64,000 nt of DNA from positions 78,603 through 142,602 of the forward strand of contig JAITOB010000008.1 in assembly GCA_031290155.1 (NCBI GenBank). Reading direction: 5' to 3'. Positions 21,263 through 30,313 of this stretch are shown here, piece by piece (the stretch's first letter is position 1; every line of letters starts with the position of its first letter). The stretch comes from Endomicrobium sp. (GTDB taxonomy: Bacteria > Elusimicrobiota > Endomicrobiia > Endomicrobiales > Endomicrobiaceae). The notes below the pieces were generated by a model, which was not told the DNA's origin, did not search any database, and worked only from the letters and a program-made list of their open reading frames with translations. The position numbers were made by a program, and so were the translations under genes.

Positions 21263-21400
21263 ATGAACGCAGATTTGATAAAGATTGCATTTATAGGCGG
21301 CGGATTATATGAAATTGACGGTATTGAGAATATTGTTGAGAAATATATTAGCACGCCGTTTGGTGATCCTTCAGATAAAATAATTATAGGTACAATGTTT
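21263..21400 (+). pseudogene. mtnP: 5'-methylthioadenosine phosphorylase, 5' stub
   Basis: Only the first 45 or so codons remain: IAFIGGGLYEIDGIENI and STPFGDPSDKIIIG, which match the N terminus of MTA/purine-nucleoside phosphorylases (GGSGLY and TPFG-PSD). A normal-looking ribosome-binding site (GTGGAG) and ATG are kept. After base 1390 or so of the local frame the similarity ends abruptly, and the DNA continues as an opposite-strand remnant. That pattern points to deletion or rearrangement rather than point mutation. Confidence 0.7.
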
Positions 21401-21790
21401 TTTTGCCTCTTTAGGCGACAACAAATCAAAAACCGTTTTTCCAACAATTTCGTTGCGGGAATTTAATCCGATGCTTTTTGCCTGAATATCGTTACAACCC
21501 ATATAGATAACCAATAAACATATCCTGGCAATTTTTGAAATAATATTTTTTCTCTGAACGTTCATTTATCAATAATTTAAACAAGTCATTTTTTGACAAA
21601 TCTTCGCTTATAACTGCGTTTAATAAATCTTCATCATCAACAAAATAACTGTGATTTTGTTTATTTTCATACTCTGTTTTAAAATCTGATATTTTTGCAA
21701 ATCTATTATTGCAAAAATAAGGAAGTAATAATCTGGTGGATTCTCTAAGATATTCAAATGTGGCAAACAATACAGCAATCAGTAACATTT
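21400..21790 (-). pseudogene. PAS-domain-like protein fragment
   Basis: On the minus strand the last readable block is MGCNDIQAKSIGLNSRNEI followed by VGKTVFDLLSPKEAKK. This is the pattern of a sensor-kinase PAS domain (xNxxFAKSxGLxSxxEIIGKTxFDL). It joins, after a frame change at about 21535, an N-terminal segment with a hydrophobic start (MLLIAVLFATFEYL) and an acidic, asparagine-rich stretch. No histidine-kinase core follows; the fragment ends where the mtnP stub begins. It could be the 3' end of the unidentified remnant upstream. Confidence 0.45.
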
Positions 21791-21799
21791 ATATATATT

Positions 21800-23615
21800 T
21801 GTTTGTTTGGGTATAGCAGCGGTAAAGTCAGTATCCATTCATTTCTTCAACGAGGTTATATGAAAGTCGTTTTTTCGTTTGTATTTCGTTTAACTGCATA
21901 GGTTCCAGCGCTTTTTGTATAAAGCCTCTTGAAAAGTTTATTATCATTAATGGTTTTTATAAGCAGTTCTCTGCAGGCAGTGAAATGAGGATTTTTAATT
22001 TTATTTACGCATTCTTGCCAGTTTATCTGTACGAAATTTTCTAGTTTAGGCTGAGTTCGCCTAGTTATTCTGTTTGTTCTGCTTCGCCTTTAATTACAGC
22101 TTCTTCTAACTCTTCAACTGAAGATTCATTTTTTTGTTTTAATAAATAATTACAACGGCTTAAATAGTCGGTGCGTATCTCGTATTTTCGCAGGTTGCCA
22201 AATCAAAATTTTTATTAATCAGATCTATTGTAGCTTGAATCTTTCTTTTGTCATCAGGATTTTTTGTATGAGAATCCCAAAATAATACGACGGGATTTCT
22301 TATTGGCACTGCCACAGGCAGATTATGAAAAGAAGCTACGGTTGCTTCAATTTTATTATTTGCTTCATACGTTATGCCATCGTTAGATTGTTTTTTTCTA
22401 TTCATTATTACTCTCTGGTTTTATTTTAAACTTCAGGAAAGAAAATTGACATAACAAATTAATTTTTTATGCCGTAGCCGCTATTGCTTTTGTATTCTTC
22501 ATTTCTATCAACAACGTCTAATATTTCCTGCCCCCTTCGTTCTTTCTTTAAAAGAAACAGCAAGTCTTTTGAATCTTCACCTAGCAGTTCTCTATCGTTT
22601 TTAATTGGATTTTCTAAAGCAGTTTTATTTATATCAAAAAGATTATTCTCTCCTTTTTTGGCTTATTGCAAGGTCTGTTTTAATACTTTTATTAAATGCA
22701 TTTCTGTTTGCTTTCGTGCTTCCACCAAGTATGTTCTGTATTTTTGATACATTAGAATAATTCAGTTTCTTTTTATTTATTAGTTGTTCTAACTCTGTGC
22801 CTTTGTTGTTTTTATCTTTTATAGCCAGCAGAATATCGGCTACTATTCTTATTATCTCTGATTCCTGATGAAGCTGAGCTAAAGATATTTTCTTATCTGC
22901 GTATATGCCCAGCACTTCTTGATATGTGTTTTATACGCTGCATTTATTATCACTTCTGTATTTGAATGCTCAGTTCCACTGTATAAGCTGAGATATTTTC
23001 ACAATATTGCTGAAATGTTTATCAACATTTTTTTGTGCCCCATCCAACCGCATAGGGGCAGCTAATTTTGAAAGCGCTATTTTACGAGCGCTGACCAAAT
23101 TTAGATTTTCTTGTCTTGCTATTGCTTCTAAAGATTGAGAATGACGAGCATTAAAATAGTTTTTAATTGCGTTGTTGTTATTGGCATTAGTGGACTACTT
23201 TTATTAGAAGTTATAAGTTAACACTTCAAGCATTTCTTTAAATGCGGCGATATCCCTAAAGCCTGCATTCCACATTTTATTTATAATATTGTTAATTTTT
23301 TAGCTTCAATACGTTCTAATTCTAAAGCTTTAGACTGCCATGCTAAAAACTGCGTAAATGCTGAGTTGTCATCAATGTATTGTTGGGCAACGTAAGCAAA
23401 CAATCTGTTTTTTGGCATAAGTATTCTTTCTCTTTTATCATTTGTGCGCGATAAGGAAGTATCTTTATTAATTGCGTCAATGTATGAATTGATAAGAATG
23501 CTTTGTTCAGCTATCCTTGACTTTACTGAATCTTGAACTAAAATACCTCTATGTGTATCTTCTGATGTTGTTAAATCTTCAATTAAAGCATAATTTTTTA
23601 TGGAAAGAGCGAGCG
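21800..23615 (-). pseudogene. Unidentified degenerate coding region
   Basis: About 1.8 kb on the minus strand, beginning just downstream of nadK, translates in pieces into plausible helical protein: ALIEDLTTSEDTHRGILVQD, RNDKRERILMPKNRLFAYVA, AAFKEMLEVL, LNLVSARKIALSKLAAPMRL, SLAQLHQESEIIRIVADILL, LEQLINKKKLNYSNVSKIQN, NLPVAVPIRNPVVLFWDSHT, SSVEELEEAVIKGEAEQTE and CRELLIKTINDNKLFKRLY. At least seven frameshifts. The order is colinear, so this was probably one long gene of 600 residues or more. I recognise no family. Confidence 0.5.
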
Positions 23616-23618
23616 GAA

Positions 23619-24440
23619 TTATACGCTCCAGTGTAATTTTGTCTTTAGAGTTTCAAAATAAGATCTGCTGCAGTTTTTTATAAGTTTAAGCGGCTTTTTA
23701 TATAGATAAAATTTTACTTTTGTTTCATTTGGAAGTTTATAATTTTCTTGACCGTCTATTGATATCATAATTTTACCGTTGCTGTCTTTGTTTTTTGTAA
23801 CAAATGAGATACTGCTTTTATCTGGCAGTATCATAGGTCTTTGCGTTAACGTATGCGGATAAATAGGTGTTAAAATAAATACCGGCAGATTTGGATACAC
23901 TATCGGTCCCGCGGCGGCTAGAGAATATGCAGTTGAACCGGTGGGTGTTGCAATAATCATTCCGTCACAGTTATATTCTACTATAAAGTTTTTATCTATG
24001 CTGACATCAACTGTAATAAGCTTACCTCGGGATAGAGATTGTATTACGCAGTCATTTGCGGCTAATGTTTTTTTTTTTTTGCCTTTATATTCAAACTCGG
24101 CAGCAAGTAAAACTCTTTTTTCAATTTTAAAGCCCGAAGATAAAATATTTTTTAAAAGCACAAATATTTCATTTGTGTCTGTGTCTGTTAAAAATCCAAG
24201 AGAGCCTAGATTTATACCCTTTACAGGTACTGATAAAGGAGAGAATGCTCTTATAACTTTAAGCATTGTGCCGTCTCCGGCTATCGATAAAACAAAATCA
24301 ACTTTTTTAGGTTTTATAGAGGAGGAATCACTTACAAATACTCTGCATTTATTTTTTCTAAGCCATGATGCAATTTCAAGTGCAATTTTTTTTGCATTTT
24401 CTTTTGATTTATTATAAATAATTCCAGCGCTGTAATTCAT
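23619..24440 (-). CDS. nadK: NAD kinase
   Basis: Phosphorylates NAD to NADP using ATP or polyphosphate. The family landmarks are present: SIAGDGTMLKVIRAF (GGDGT type), GINLGSLGFLTD, LAANDCVIQSLSRGKLITV (NE/D motif region), and YNCDGMIIATPTGSTAYSLAAAGPIVYP (the conserved glycine-rich active site), followed by LTQRPMILPD. The 273-residue length is usual. It stands alone among dead genes, and with NfnAB nearby it fits a need for NADPH. Confidence 0.94.
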   Translation of the reverse strand: MNYSAGIIYNKSKENAKKIALEIASWLRKNKCRVFVSDSSSIKPKKVDFVLSIAGDGTMLKVIRAFSPLSVPVKGINLGSLGFLTDTDTNEIFVLLKNILSSGFKIEKRVLLAAEFEYKGKKKKTLAANDCVIQSLSRGKLITVDVSIDKNFIVEYNCDGMIIATPTGSTAYSLAAAGPIVYPNLPVFILTPIYPHTLTQRPMILPDKSSISFVTKNKDSNGKIMISIDGQENYKLPNETKVKFYLYKKPLKLIKNCSRSYFETLKTKLHWSV

Positions 24441-24699
24441 AATTTTACCGCCTTGACTTTAATTGTATATAAAAAAATAATAATTTTTCTGATAAACATA
24501 AATAGTATAGCAATTTATTTTGCCGTTATTTAAAAAATTATAACGTATATTATAATCCAAAAATCTTATTTCTTTTACTAATCTAGTAGTGTATTGATTT
24601 TATTAATAAAGCTATTTACAGATATCGCACTATATTTTTTTCACGTAATGTGCATGCGGGTTATTATGATTTTTTGTTCTTTGTAGAATAGTAAAAAGA

Positions 24700-26357
24700 T
24701 GATATATTATTAAAATTGAAAATCGTAGTTATCAATAAAAATTTTTTCAGCTGCAGTATCAATTGATACGGGATAACCGTTAATATGTAAATCAAGAATC
24801 TTTACTTTTTCAATTGCGCTGAAATTGAAATCTATTAAGTCAGAAGATATTTTTTGTATCAAAACCGACAGTTATTATATTGGGGTTTTTGATTTTTGAA
24901 AAAGCAATAAACCGTTTAAACGAATCAATATAGTATCTATCGTAATATTTGCTGTTGTTAAAAAGAATAAATGTGTTTTTAACTATTTTTTATATGTAAA
25001 GCGGTTATGCTGCTGCTTTTATATACATTAAGAAATATTTTGTTTCTTTCATATATTGTAGGAAAGATTATGTCGCGTAAAACAAGAAAAGAAAAAAAGA
25101 AAAAGCTGTGTAATTGTCGATTTTGATATTGAGATTACAGAAAATTTGAAACTTCCTAAATATATTGCCGCCGATGAAACAAAATTAAGAAGCAGCAATA
25201 ATCGAGCATAATCCTGCAGCGTATTGGGATATAAAAGTTAAAATATAAAAAATAATTCCCGTAAGTGGTACGATTATTATATTTGTTAAAAAAGATATTA
25301 TTGAGACCTTACCAAAATAGTATGTACAAACTGGAATTAAAATTAGCTGCGCAGAAATTGTAACTGATAATACTTTGCAGAAAAAAGCAGTATTTTATTT
25401 TTGACGTTTTGGAATAATCCAAAAATATTGCTGTAAAAATATACAATCCCCATTGTCGCTCTGTATGACATTTGAAAAAGACGCTGTAAATAATTGCTGT
25501 GGGGCTGGAATATAAGTATAATTGATGCAGACAAGGCAAGAGAATTGTATATAAAGGTTCTCTGTTTAACGATAAAGATAAAATTTATACATAAAGACAT
25601 TATTGCCGATCTTAGTGTCGGAGGGTTTGTGCCGGCTGCTAAAGAGTAAAAAATATTGAAAGGTGTGCTCAATAGAAAAGCTGTTTTAAGGGTATCCCGT
25701 AAGTTTAAAGTAAAAAAATAATTATGAAACCTACGTGTAATTCGCTTACAACTAAAATATGCATTACACCTGCATTTGCAAAACTATTTTTGATATTCTG
25801 CGTCAGTGAACTTTTGTCACCTACGATCAATGGTTTTAAAATGTTGGAATAAGGTTTTTAAAGTAAACGTCTATTTTTATTATATCTTGTTGCATAGCAA
25901 GAGCAAATTTTTTTAAAACGTTAGGTTTTGATTCTATATACTCAAAAGAAGATATATTCAAAACTGTGTAGATTTCATTTCTTGCAAGATATTTTTGATA
26001 GTTGAATATCAAAGGAATGGAGTTAAAAGGTTTTTTAATTTGCCCTCAATATTAATTATATCGCCGTAAGATATTAAATATCCATTAGGCGAATTTACTA
26101 TAATTTTTTCATTAACTGCCCTTCTATTTATACTGGCGGTTTTCAATATAAATCTTTTACCGTTTTTACAGACCGAGGTAAAGATACAACTTTTCCTTCA
26201 ATTGATACAGGCGTATCGGCATCAGTTAATTTTATAAAGAAAACTTCGTTTACAACAGGAAAAATATCCAAGAGAATCCAATAACTAATATAGAAGCATA
26301 AATAATAAAAATAGTTATAACCGGTCTTTTACACAATACCTTTAGTATAAATGTCAT
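24700..26357 (-). pseudogene. comEC: ComEC/Rec2-type DNA uptake channel, decayed
   Basis: Minus-strand remnant of the competence membrane channel. The start MTFILKVLCKRPVITIFIIYA is followed by the OB-like part in fragments (ending FNYQKYLARNEIYTVLN). The clearest block is the competence-domain core STPFNIFYSLAAGTNPPTLRSAIMSL, then SLALSASIILIFQPHS and QMSYRATMGIVYFYSNIFG. The usual C-terminal metallo-beta-lactamase domain is not convincingly readable below 25300. More than eight frameshifts. A short plus-strand open stretch near 25120 (VDFDIEITENLKLPKYIAAD) may belong to something else. A further 240 bases to nadK show no gene. Confidence 0.72.
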
Positions 26358-26510
26358 ATTATATTTTATATTTATTATTTTATTTGTTATTGCAGATACC
26401 AAGCGTTTTGTTAATTAAGCCTTTTTATTACCGCACGCAGACAGCAGATAGAAGTAGTTTATGTTAATAAAACTGGAATTCGTTGTATCAAAATTGATAT
26501 AATTATAATA

Positions 26511-27500
26511 ATGAGCATCAAAAATGTTGCATCAATTGGCGAGTTTGGGCTGATAGATATAATTAAAACACGGTTTATAAATTTAAACAATAATGACAAT
26601 ATTATTGCAGGTATTGGAGACGATAGTTTTTGTTTTAAGTATGGCAATAAAAATATATGCATAACAAAAGATATGTTGATTGAAGACGTTCATTTTAAAA
26701 GACATTGGATAAGTCCGCAGGAACTTGGCGAAAAATCCATTGAAGTAAATGTAAGCGATATAGGAGCAATGGGTAATGTAAGGCCTAGATATGCGCTTAT
26801 AGGTCTAGGATTGCCACCGAAAACATCGGAATCATTTTTTACAAAGCTATATAAAGGTTTTAAAAAAGCCTGCGACAAATATGAAATGATAATAGTAGGC
26901 GGAGATCTTGTAAAAGCCGATAAAATTATAATATCCGTTATGATTGTTGGCGTAGGAGAAGGAAAAGTAACTAAGAGAAGTGGCGCTGAAGCAGGGGATT
27001 TAATAGGCGTAACAAACACTTTCGGAGATGCCGGAGCAGGACTTAATCTTTTGTACAAATATGGAGCAAAACATAAATATAATAAAAATGAACTCGGTTT
27101 GATTTCAAAACAGAATAATCCTAAGGCCAGACTTAAAGAAGCGTGGAAAGTAGCAAAATATTTAACTTCTTTAACAGACGCTTCCGACGGGTTATATATT
27201 TCTGTTGATTTGCTTACAAAACATTCCGGCAAAGGTGCAGAGATTTATATGGATAAAATTCCGATTTCATCAAATCTGAAAAAAATTTTTAAAGAAAATC
27301 AAAAGCAATTGAATTTTGCATTATTTGGCTCAGAGGATTATGAACTTGTTTTCACTGTGCCTAATTCAAAATCAGTTCTCTTAAAAAAATTAGTTCCTCA
27401 CATTTCTTATATAGGGAAAATAGACGCATCAAAAAAAATAAAGTACTTTTATAATGATAAAGAACAAAAAATTAAATATTTGGGATATAAACACTTTTAA
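26511..27500 (+). CDS. thiL: Thiamine-monophosphate kinase
   Basis: Converts thiamine monophosphate to the coenzyme thiamine diphosphate. The PurM/ThiL fold motifs are seen: EFGLIDIIK at the N terminus, GIGDDSFCF, TKDMLIEDVHFKRHW, KSIEVNVSDIGAMGNVRPRYA, IIVGGDLVKAD and LTDASDGLYISVDLL, then GSEDYELVFTV. The 329-residue length is normal. Its product is the cofactor of the split transketolase in this window. Its 3' end overlaps tsaE by 47 bases, making a three-gene operon thiL-tsaE-tsaB. Confidence 0.93.
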   Translation: MSIKNVASIGEFGLIDIIKTRFINLNNNDNIIAGIGDDSFCFKYGNKNICITKDMLIEDVHFKRHWISPQELGEKSIEVNVSDIGAMGNVRPRYALIGLGLPPKTSESFFTKLYKGFKKACDKYEMIIVGGDLVKADKIIISVMIVGVGEGKVTKRSGAEAGDLIGVTNTFGDAGAGLNLLYKYGAKHKYNKNELGLISKQNNPKARLKEAWKVAKYLTSLTDASDGLYISVDLLTKHSGKGAEIYMDKIPISSNLKKIFKENQKQLNFALFGSEDYELVFTVPNSKSVLLKKLVPHISYIGKIDASKKIKYFYNDKEQKIKYLGYKHF

Positions 27501-27921
27501 AAAAAATATTTTTATTACAACAACTCCAAAACAAACAAGAAATTTGGGTGAAAAGTTTGCCGTTGTTTTAAAAAAAGGCGACATTGTTTTATTAAAAGGC
27601 GGTTTAGGAAGCGGAAAGACAACTTTTACACAAGGCGTTGTGCGGGCATTTAGAAACAAAGGTTTTGCAAACAGTGCAAGCTTTACGCTTGTAAACGAAT
27701 ATAATGCGAATGGAGCCACCAGACTTTTCCATATGGATTTGTACAGGCTTCAGCCGTCAAATGTCTGGGATATAGGTATAGAAGAATACCTTTACAGCGA
27801 CAATATTTCGTTGATTGAATGGCCTGACAGGCTTGTCGGAATTGAAAACTACAGTCAATGGAATATTGAAATTGAAAATATAGGTTTGGAGAGAAAGATA
27901 AAAATAGATAAGATAAAATGA
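27454..27921 (+). CDS. tsaE: tRNA threonylcarbamoyladenosine biosynthesis ATPase TsaE
   Basis: P-loop ATPase that works with TsaB and TsaD in making t6A37 in ANN-decoding tRNAs. The Walker A motif is KGGLGSGKTTFTQG, followed by NSASFTLVNEY (SPTF-type motif), HMDLYRL and ISLIEWPDRL with the family's conserved tryptophan. At 155 residues it is of usual length with a somewhat long N terminus. The start at 27454 lies inside thiL. A start further downstream cannot be excluded, but there is no better ATG. Its stop overlaps tsaB (ATGA). Confidence 0.92.
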   Translation: MIKNKKLNIWDINTFKKNIFITTTPKQTRNLGEKFAVVLKKGDIVLLKGGLGSGKTTFTQGVVRAFRNKGFANSASFTLVNEYNANGATRLFHMDLYRLQPSNVWDIGIEEYLYSDNISLIEWPDRLVGIENYSQWNIEIENIGLERKIKIDKIK

Positions 27922-28604
27922 AAATTTTAGCTGTTGAAACTTCGGGGAAAACATTTAGTTTAGCTTTAAATGAAAACGGCATTTCCATCGCATCATTTTA
28001 TTACGATTATGGTCATATACATTCTGAAATGATTGTTCCAGCAGTAGAAAGATTATTAAAAGATACAGGCAATGCTTTTCAAGATATAGATAAATTTGCA
28101 GTATCTACGGGTCCCGGAAGTTTTACCGGCATAAGAGTCGGTATGACCGCAATAAAAATCTTTGCGCAAGCGCTAAATAAGCCTGTTGCAGCGGTTGATA
28201 CTTTATCAATTCTGGAAAATTCTTGCATTGGAATAAAAGGAATAAAAATAGTAGCTGCAATAGATGCATTAAGGGGTGAAGTTTATGTTAAATCCGCTGG
28301 CAGAAATGATATTATAATTAAAAATATTGACGAGCTTATAAAAGATTTAAAAAGATATAAAAATAAAGTTTTGATAATAGGAAGTGCAGCCTTATCTTAT
28401 AAAGAAAAATTTTATAAAGAGCTTGGCGCGTACAGTGTTTCTTTGCCTTACATTGTACATATGCCAAAAGCGCAAGTACTGGCGGTAATGGCTTACAGCT
28501 CTGCAAACAGTACAGACTATACAAAAATAAAGCCGCTTTATATACGACGTTCATGGGCAGAAGAAAGTAAAAAAATACGTTCAAATTTTATACCCTGCTG
28601 TTAA
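27918..28604 (+). CDS. tsaB: tRNA threonylcarbamoyladenosine biosynthesis protein TsaB
   Basis: Scaffold partner of TsaD and TsaE in t6A synthesis. It opens with LAVETSGKTFSLAL and carries the diagnostic VSTGPGSFTGIRVGMTAIK followed by PVAAVDTLSILE and IDALRGEVYVKSA. The C terminus KIKPLYIRRSWAEE is also family-like (PxYLR). 228 residues. It overlaps tsaE by four bases. TsaD would lie elsewhere. A terminator-like hairpin follows. Confidence 0.92.
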   Translation: MKILAVETSGKTFSLALNENGISIASFYYDYGHIHSEMIVPAVERLLKDTGNAFQDIDKFAVSTGPGSFTGIRVGMTAIKIFAQALNKPVAAVDTLSILENSCIGIKGIKIVAAIDALRGEVYVKSAGRNDIIIKNIDELIKDLKRYKNKVLIIGSAALSYKEKFYKELGAYSVSLPYIVHMPKAQVLAVMAYSSANSTDYTKIKPLYIRRSWAEESKKIRSNFIPCC

Positions 28605-28641
28605 TATTAATTTATTAGAAACGGCGGTATTTTGTAAAGTC

Positions 28642-28685
28642 ATTATCTGCTAAGAATTTCTTTTATCAAAAGCTGATAATTTTTT
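28642..28685 (+). terminator. Probable Rho-independent terminator after tsaB
   Basis: ATTATCTGCT and AGCTGATAAT can pair over ten positions with one T-T mismatch, around a 19-base loop, and are followed directly by a run of T. The position, 38 bases after the tsaB stop, suits the end of the thiL-tsaE-tsaB transcript. Confidence 0.5.
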
Positions 28686-28686
28686 G

Positions 28687-29161
28687 GTTTATGTTGATTG
28701 TGGCATTGTCTTTCATCGCGTGTCATGGACTTTTACAGAGATGTCAAAAAAATACTGTAACGATTTGCCTGCTTCTTCTGCGTTTTTCTTGCATGTAGCC
28801 TGCTTTCTTTATCGTTTTTTAATTGCTTCTCTAACTTTCGCACTTATCGTTTGATTACTCTTTTTAAATGTTTTAGGTCTGTAATTTAAAAATATTGACA
28901 AAATTTAATTATTTAATGAATACGTATGTTTAGTAGAGTTATTGTTTATAGAATGATCAAGGAATAAGAAATGTTTGCATGGTATTAGAAAATTAAAATT
29001 AAATAAAAAAATAAAGCCATCCATATGCGGCTCTAATGTTATTAATGTTTATTTTTATTGCTTACAATTAAACGGAAATAATAAAAGAAATTTGTCAAAA
29101 AGCTGATTGTATATTTCGTTTTTACAAAAAATTATTTTGTATATTTAACCAAGACATAGCG
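28687..29161. other. AT-rich spacer, no gene recognised
   Basis: About 475 bases between the tsaB terminator and a good promoter. On the minus strand near 28880-28690 there are two short open stretches with protein-like composition (YRPKTFKKSNQTISAKVRE and NAEEAGKSLQYFFDISVKVH), which may be the last trace of a dead gene. I see nothing else. Confidence 0.4.
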
Positions 29162-29191
29162 TTGACATTTAGTTATACTGTAGTGTAAAAT
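29162..29191 (+). promoter_or_regulatory. Sigma70-type promoter
   Basis: TTGACA at 29162-29167 and TAAAAT at 29186-29191 are separated by 18 bases, a near-consensus housekeeping promoter. It would drive the 42-codon reading frame at 29216 and possibly the tRNA-Arg gene 180 bases downstream. Confidence 0.65.
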
Positions 29192-29215
29192 AATGTCTTG
29201 AAAAAGAGGATATTA

Positions 29216-29344
29216 TTGGAAAACATTTCCTTTTTAATTTTATTGTTAACAATGTATAATTTAGCTTACGGAGAGAAAAGAGTTTATCTTAAAAATGCTA
29301 AACAAAATTATACACTAATCAGGATTAACTTTTTAACAGTATAG
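29216..29344 (+). CDS. Possible 42-residue secreted or membrane peptide
   Basis: A small frame too short for the ORF track. It starts with TTG eight bases after AAAGAGGA and sits 25 bases below a strong promoter. The peptide opens with a hydrophobic stretch (ENISFLILLLTMYNLAYG) like a signal sequence, followed by a basic, polar tail (EKRVYLKNAK). No family is recognised. It could instead be the N-terminal stub of a deleted secreted protein. Whether it is translated is unknown. Confidence 0.3.
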   Translation: MENISFLILLLTMYNLAYGEKRVYLKNAKQNYTLIRINFLTV

Positions 29345-29368
29345 TTTTTAAGGGTTAATTTACATAGT

Positions 29369-29440
29369 GCGTTCGTAGCTTAATGGATAGAGCGTCGGCC
29401 TCCGGAGCCGGTGATTCCGGTTCAAGCCCGGACGAGCGCG
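29369..29440 (+). tRNA. tRNA-Arg (anticodon CCG)
   Basis: A complete cloverleaf can be drawn. The acceptor arm is GCGTTCG with CGAGCGC (one T-G pair). The D arm surrounds AATGGAT. The anticodon stem TCGGC/GCCGG encloses loop CTCCGGA with anticodon CCG. The T arm is TCCGG-TTCAAGC-CCGGA, with a short variable loop and discriminator G. The CCA end is not encoded. It reads CGG, a rare codon in AT-rich genes, and its arms are markedly GC-richer than the surroundings. A T-run follows at once. Confidence 0.95.
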
Positions 29441-29527
29441 GTTTTTTAAGGATGTTAACAATATATTGATAAGGTTGAGTAAATGTTATTAAAATACAAT
29501 ACTTTTTTAGTTTAATAAGCGCTTAAT

Positions 29528-30025
29528 ATGAAAAAAGAACAAACAGTAACTGTTAACCGTCTCTCATGGGACGAATATTTTATGAAACTTGCGTGGCTTG
29601 TTGCAGAAAGGTCCACCTGTTTACGTCATCATATTGGAGCAGTTATCGTAAGAAATAAAAGAATTTTAACAACAGGATATAACGGAGCCGCTGCAGACAT
29701 GCAGGATTGCATGTCTTTGGGATGTTTAAGAGACGCGTTAAATATTCTTTCGGGACAAAGACAGGAAATATGCAGGGCGATTCATGCTGAACAAAATGCG
29801 ATTATACAGGGCGGATACAACGGTATAAACATTAAAGATTCAACGCTCTATTGTACTCATACTCCGTGTATATTGTGTGCTAAAATGATAGTAAATGCAG
29901 GTATAAAAAGGGTTGTCATGAATATTCAATATCCGGATAATGCTTTTAAGGAACTTTTTTCACAAGCAGGAATAGACTTTTCCAGACTGCAAATAAACAA
30001 TTTCATCATAACTCAGCTTTTATAA
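29528..30025 (+). CDS. dCMP deaminase (ComEB family)
   Basis: Zinc-dependent deoxycytidylate deaminase that makes dUMP for thymidylate synthesis. Zinc and catalytic residues are in CRAIHAEQNAI (His and proton-donor Glu) and THTPCILCAKMI (two Cys). The N-terminal RSTCLRHHIGAVIV and GYNGAAADMQDC stretch is typical of the dCMP/ComEB family rather than cytidine or riboflavin deaminases. 165 residues. In many bacteria the gene neighbours comEC; here comEC (24.7-26.4 kb) is dead while this enzyme is intact. A dCTP deaminase is also present at 43763. Confidence 0.9.
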   Translation: MKKEQTVTVNRLSWDEYFMKLAWLVAERSTCLRHHIGAVIVRNKRILTTGYNGAAADMQDCMSLGCLRDALNILSGQRQEICRAIHAEQNAIIQGGYNGINIKDSTLYCTHTPCILCAKMIVNAGIKRVVMNIQYPDNAFKELFSQAGIDFSRLQINNFIITQLL

Positions 30026-30079
30026 TTAGTTTTGGTTAATTTTGAAATAAATTACAATTTAGAATAAAATTTGAAAATT

Positions 30080-30095
30080 TATATCCGCGGATATA
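30080..30095. repeat. 16-bp perfect palindrome in the dCMP deaminase-xerD gap
   Basis: TATATCCGCGGATATA is self-complementary. It lies in the 288-base spacer between two convergent genes. The same spacer also holds a loose inverted repeat with ATACTTTTAA/TTAAAATG..AGTAT arms around 30226-30263 that could act as a bidirectional terminator. The function of the palindrome is unknown. Confidence 0.5.
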
Positions 30096-30313
30096 TTACG
30101 TTGTATTTTTATTTTACTGTATTTATTTAAGATTTTTATAAAAGCAGTTGAATAATAAGATTTATAAACAATGCAAAATATTTAGTTTAAAAACAGTGCC
30201 TAAATATAAATATTGTATAGCTGTCATACTTTTAAATGTATGTCCTATAAGTTAAAATGTAGTATCTTATTTGAATGCAAAAAACATAAATTAAATAGAA
30301 CAGTTATTGTTGT

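Noticed and set aside
25070-25250. Separate plus-strand gene in the comEC remnant (VDFDIEITENLKLPKYIAAD)
   Set aside because: Short, without start or neighbours, and surrounded by stops; too weak to call, noted only in the comEC entry.
30226-30263. dif-like site beside xerD (TTTTAAATG..N..TAAGTTAAAA)
   Set aside because: Only loose similarity to XerD arms, and it pairs better as an ordinary terminator hairpin between convergent genes. dif need not lie near xerD.
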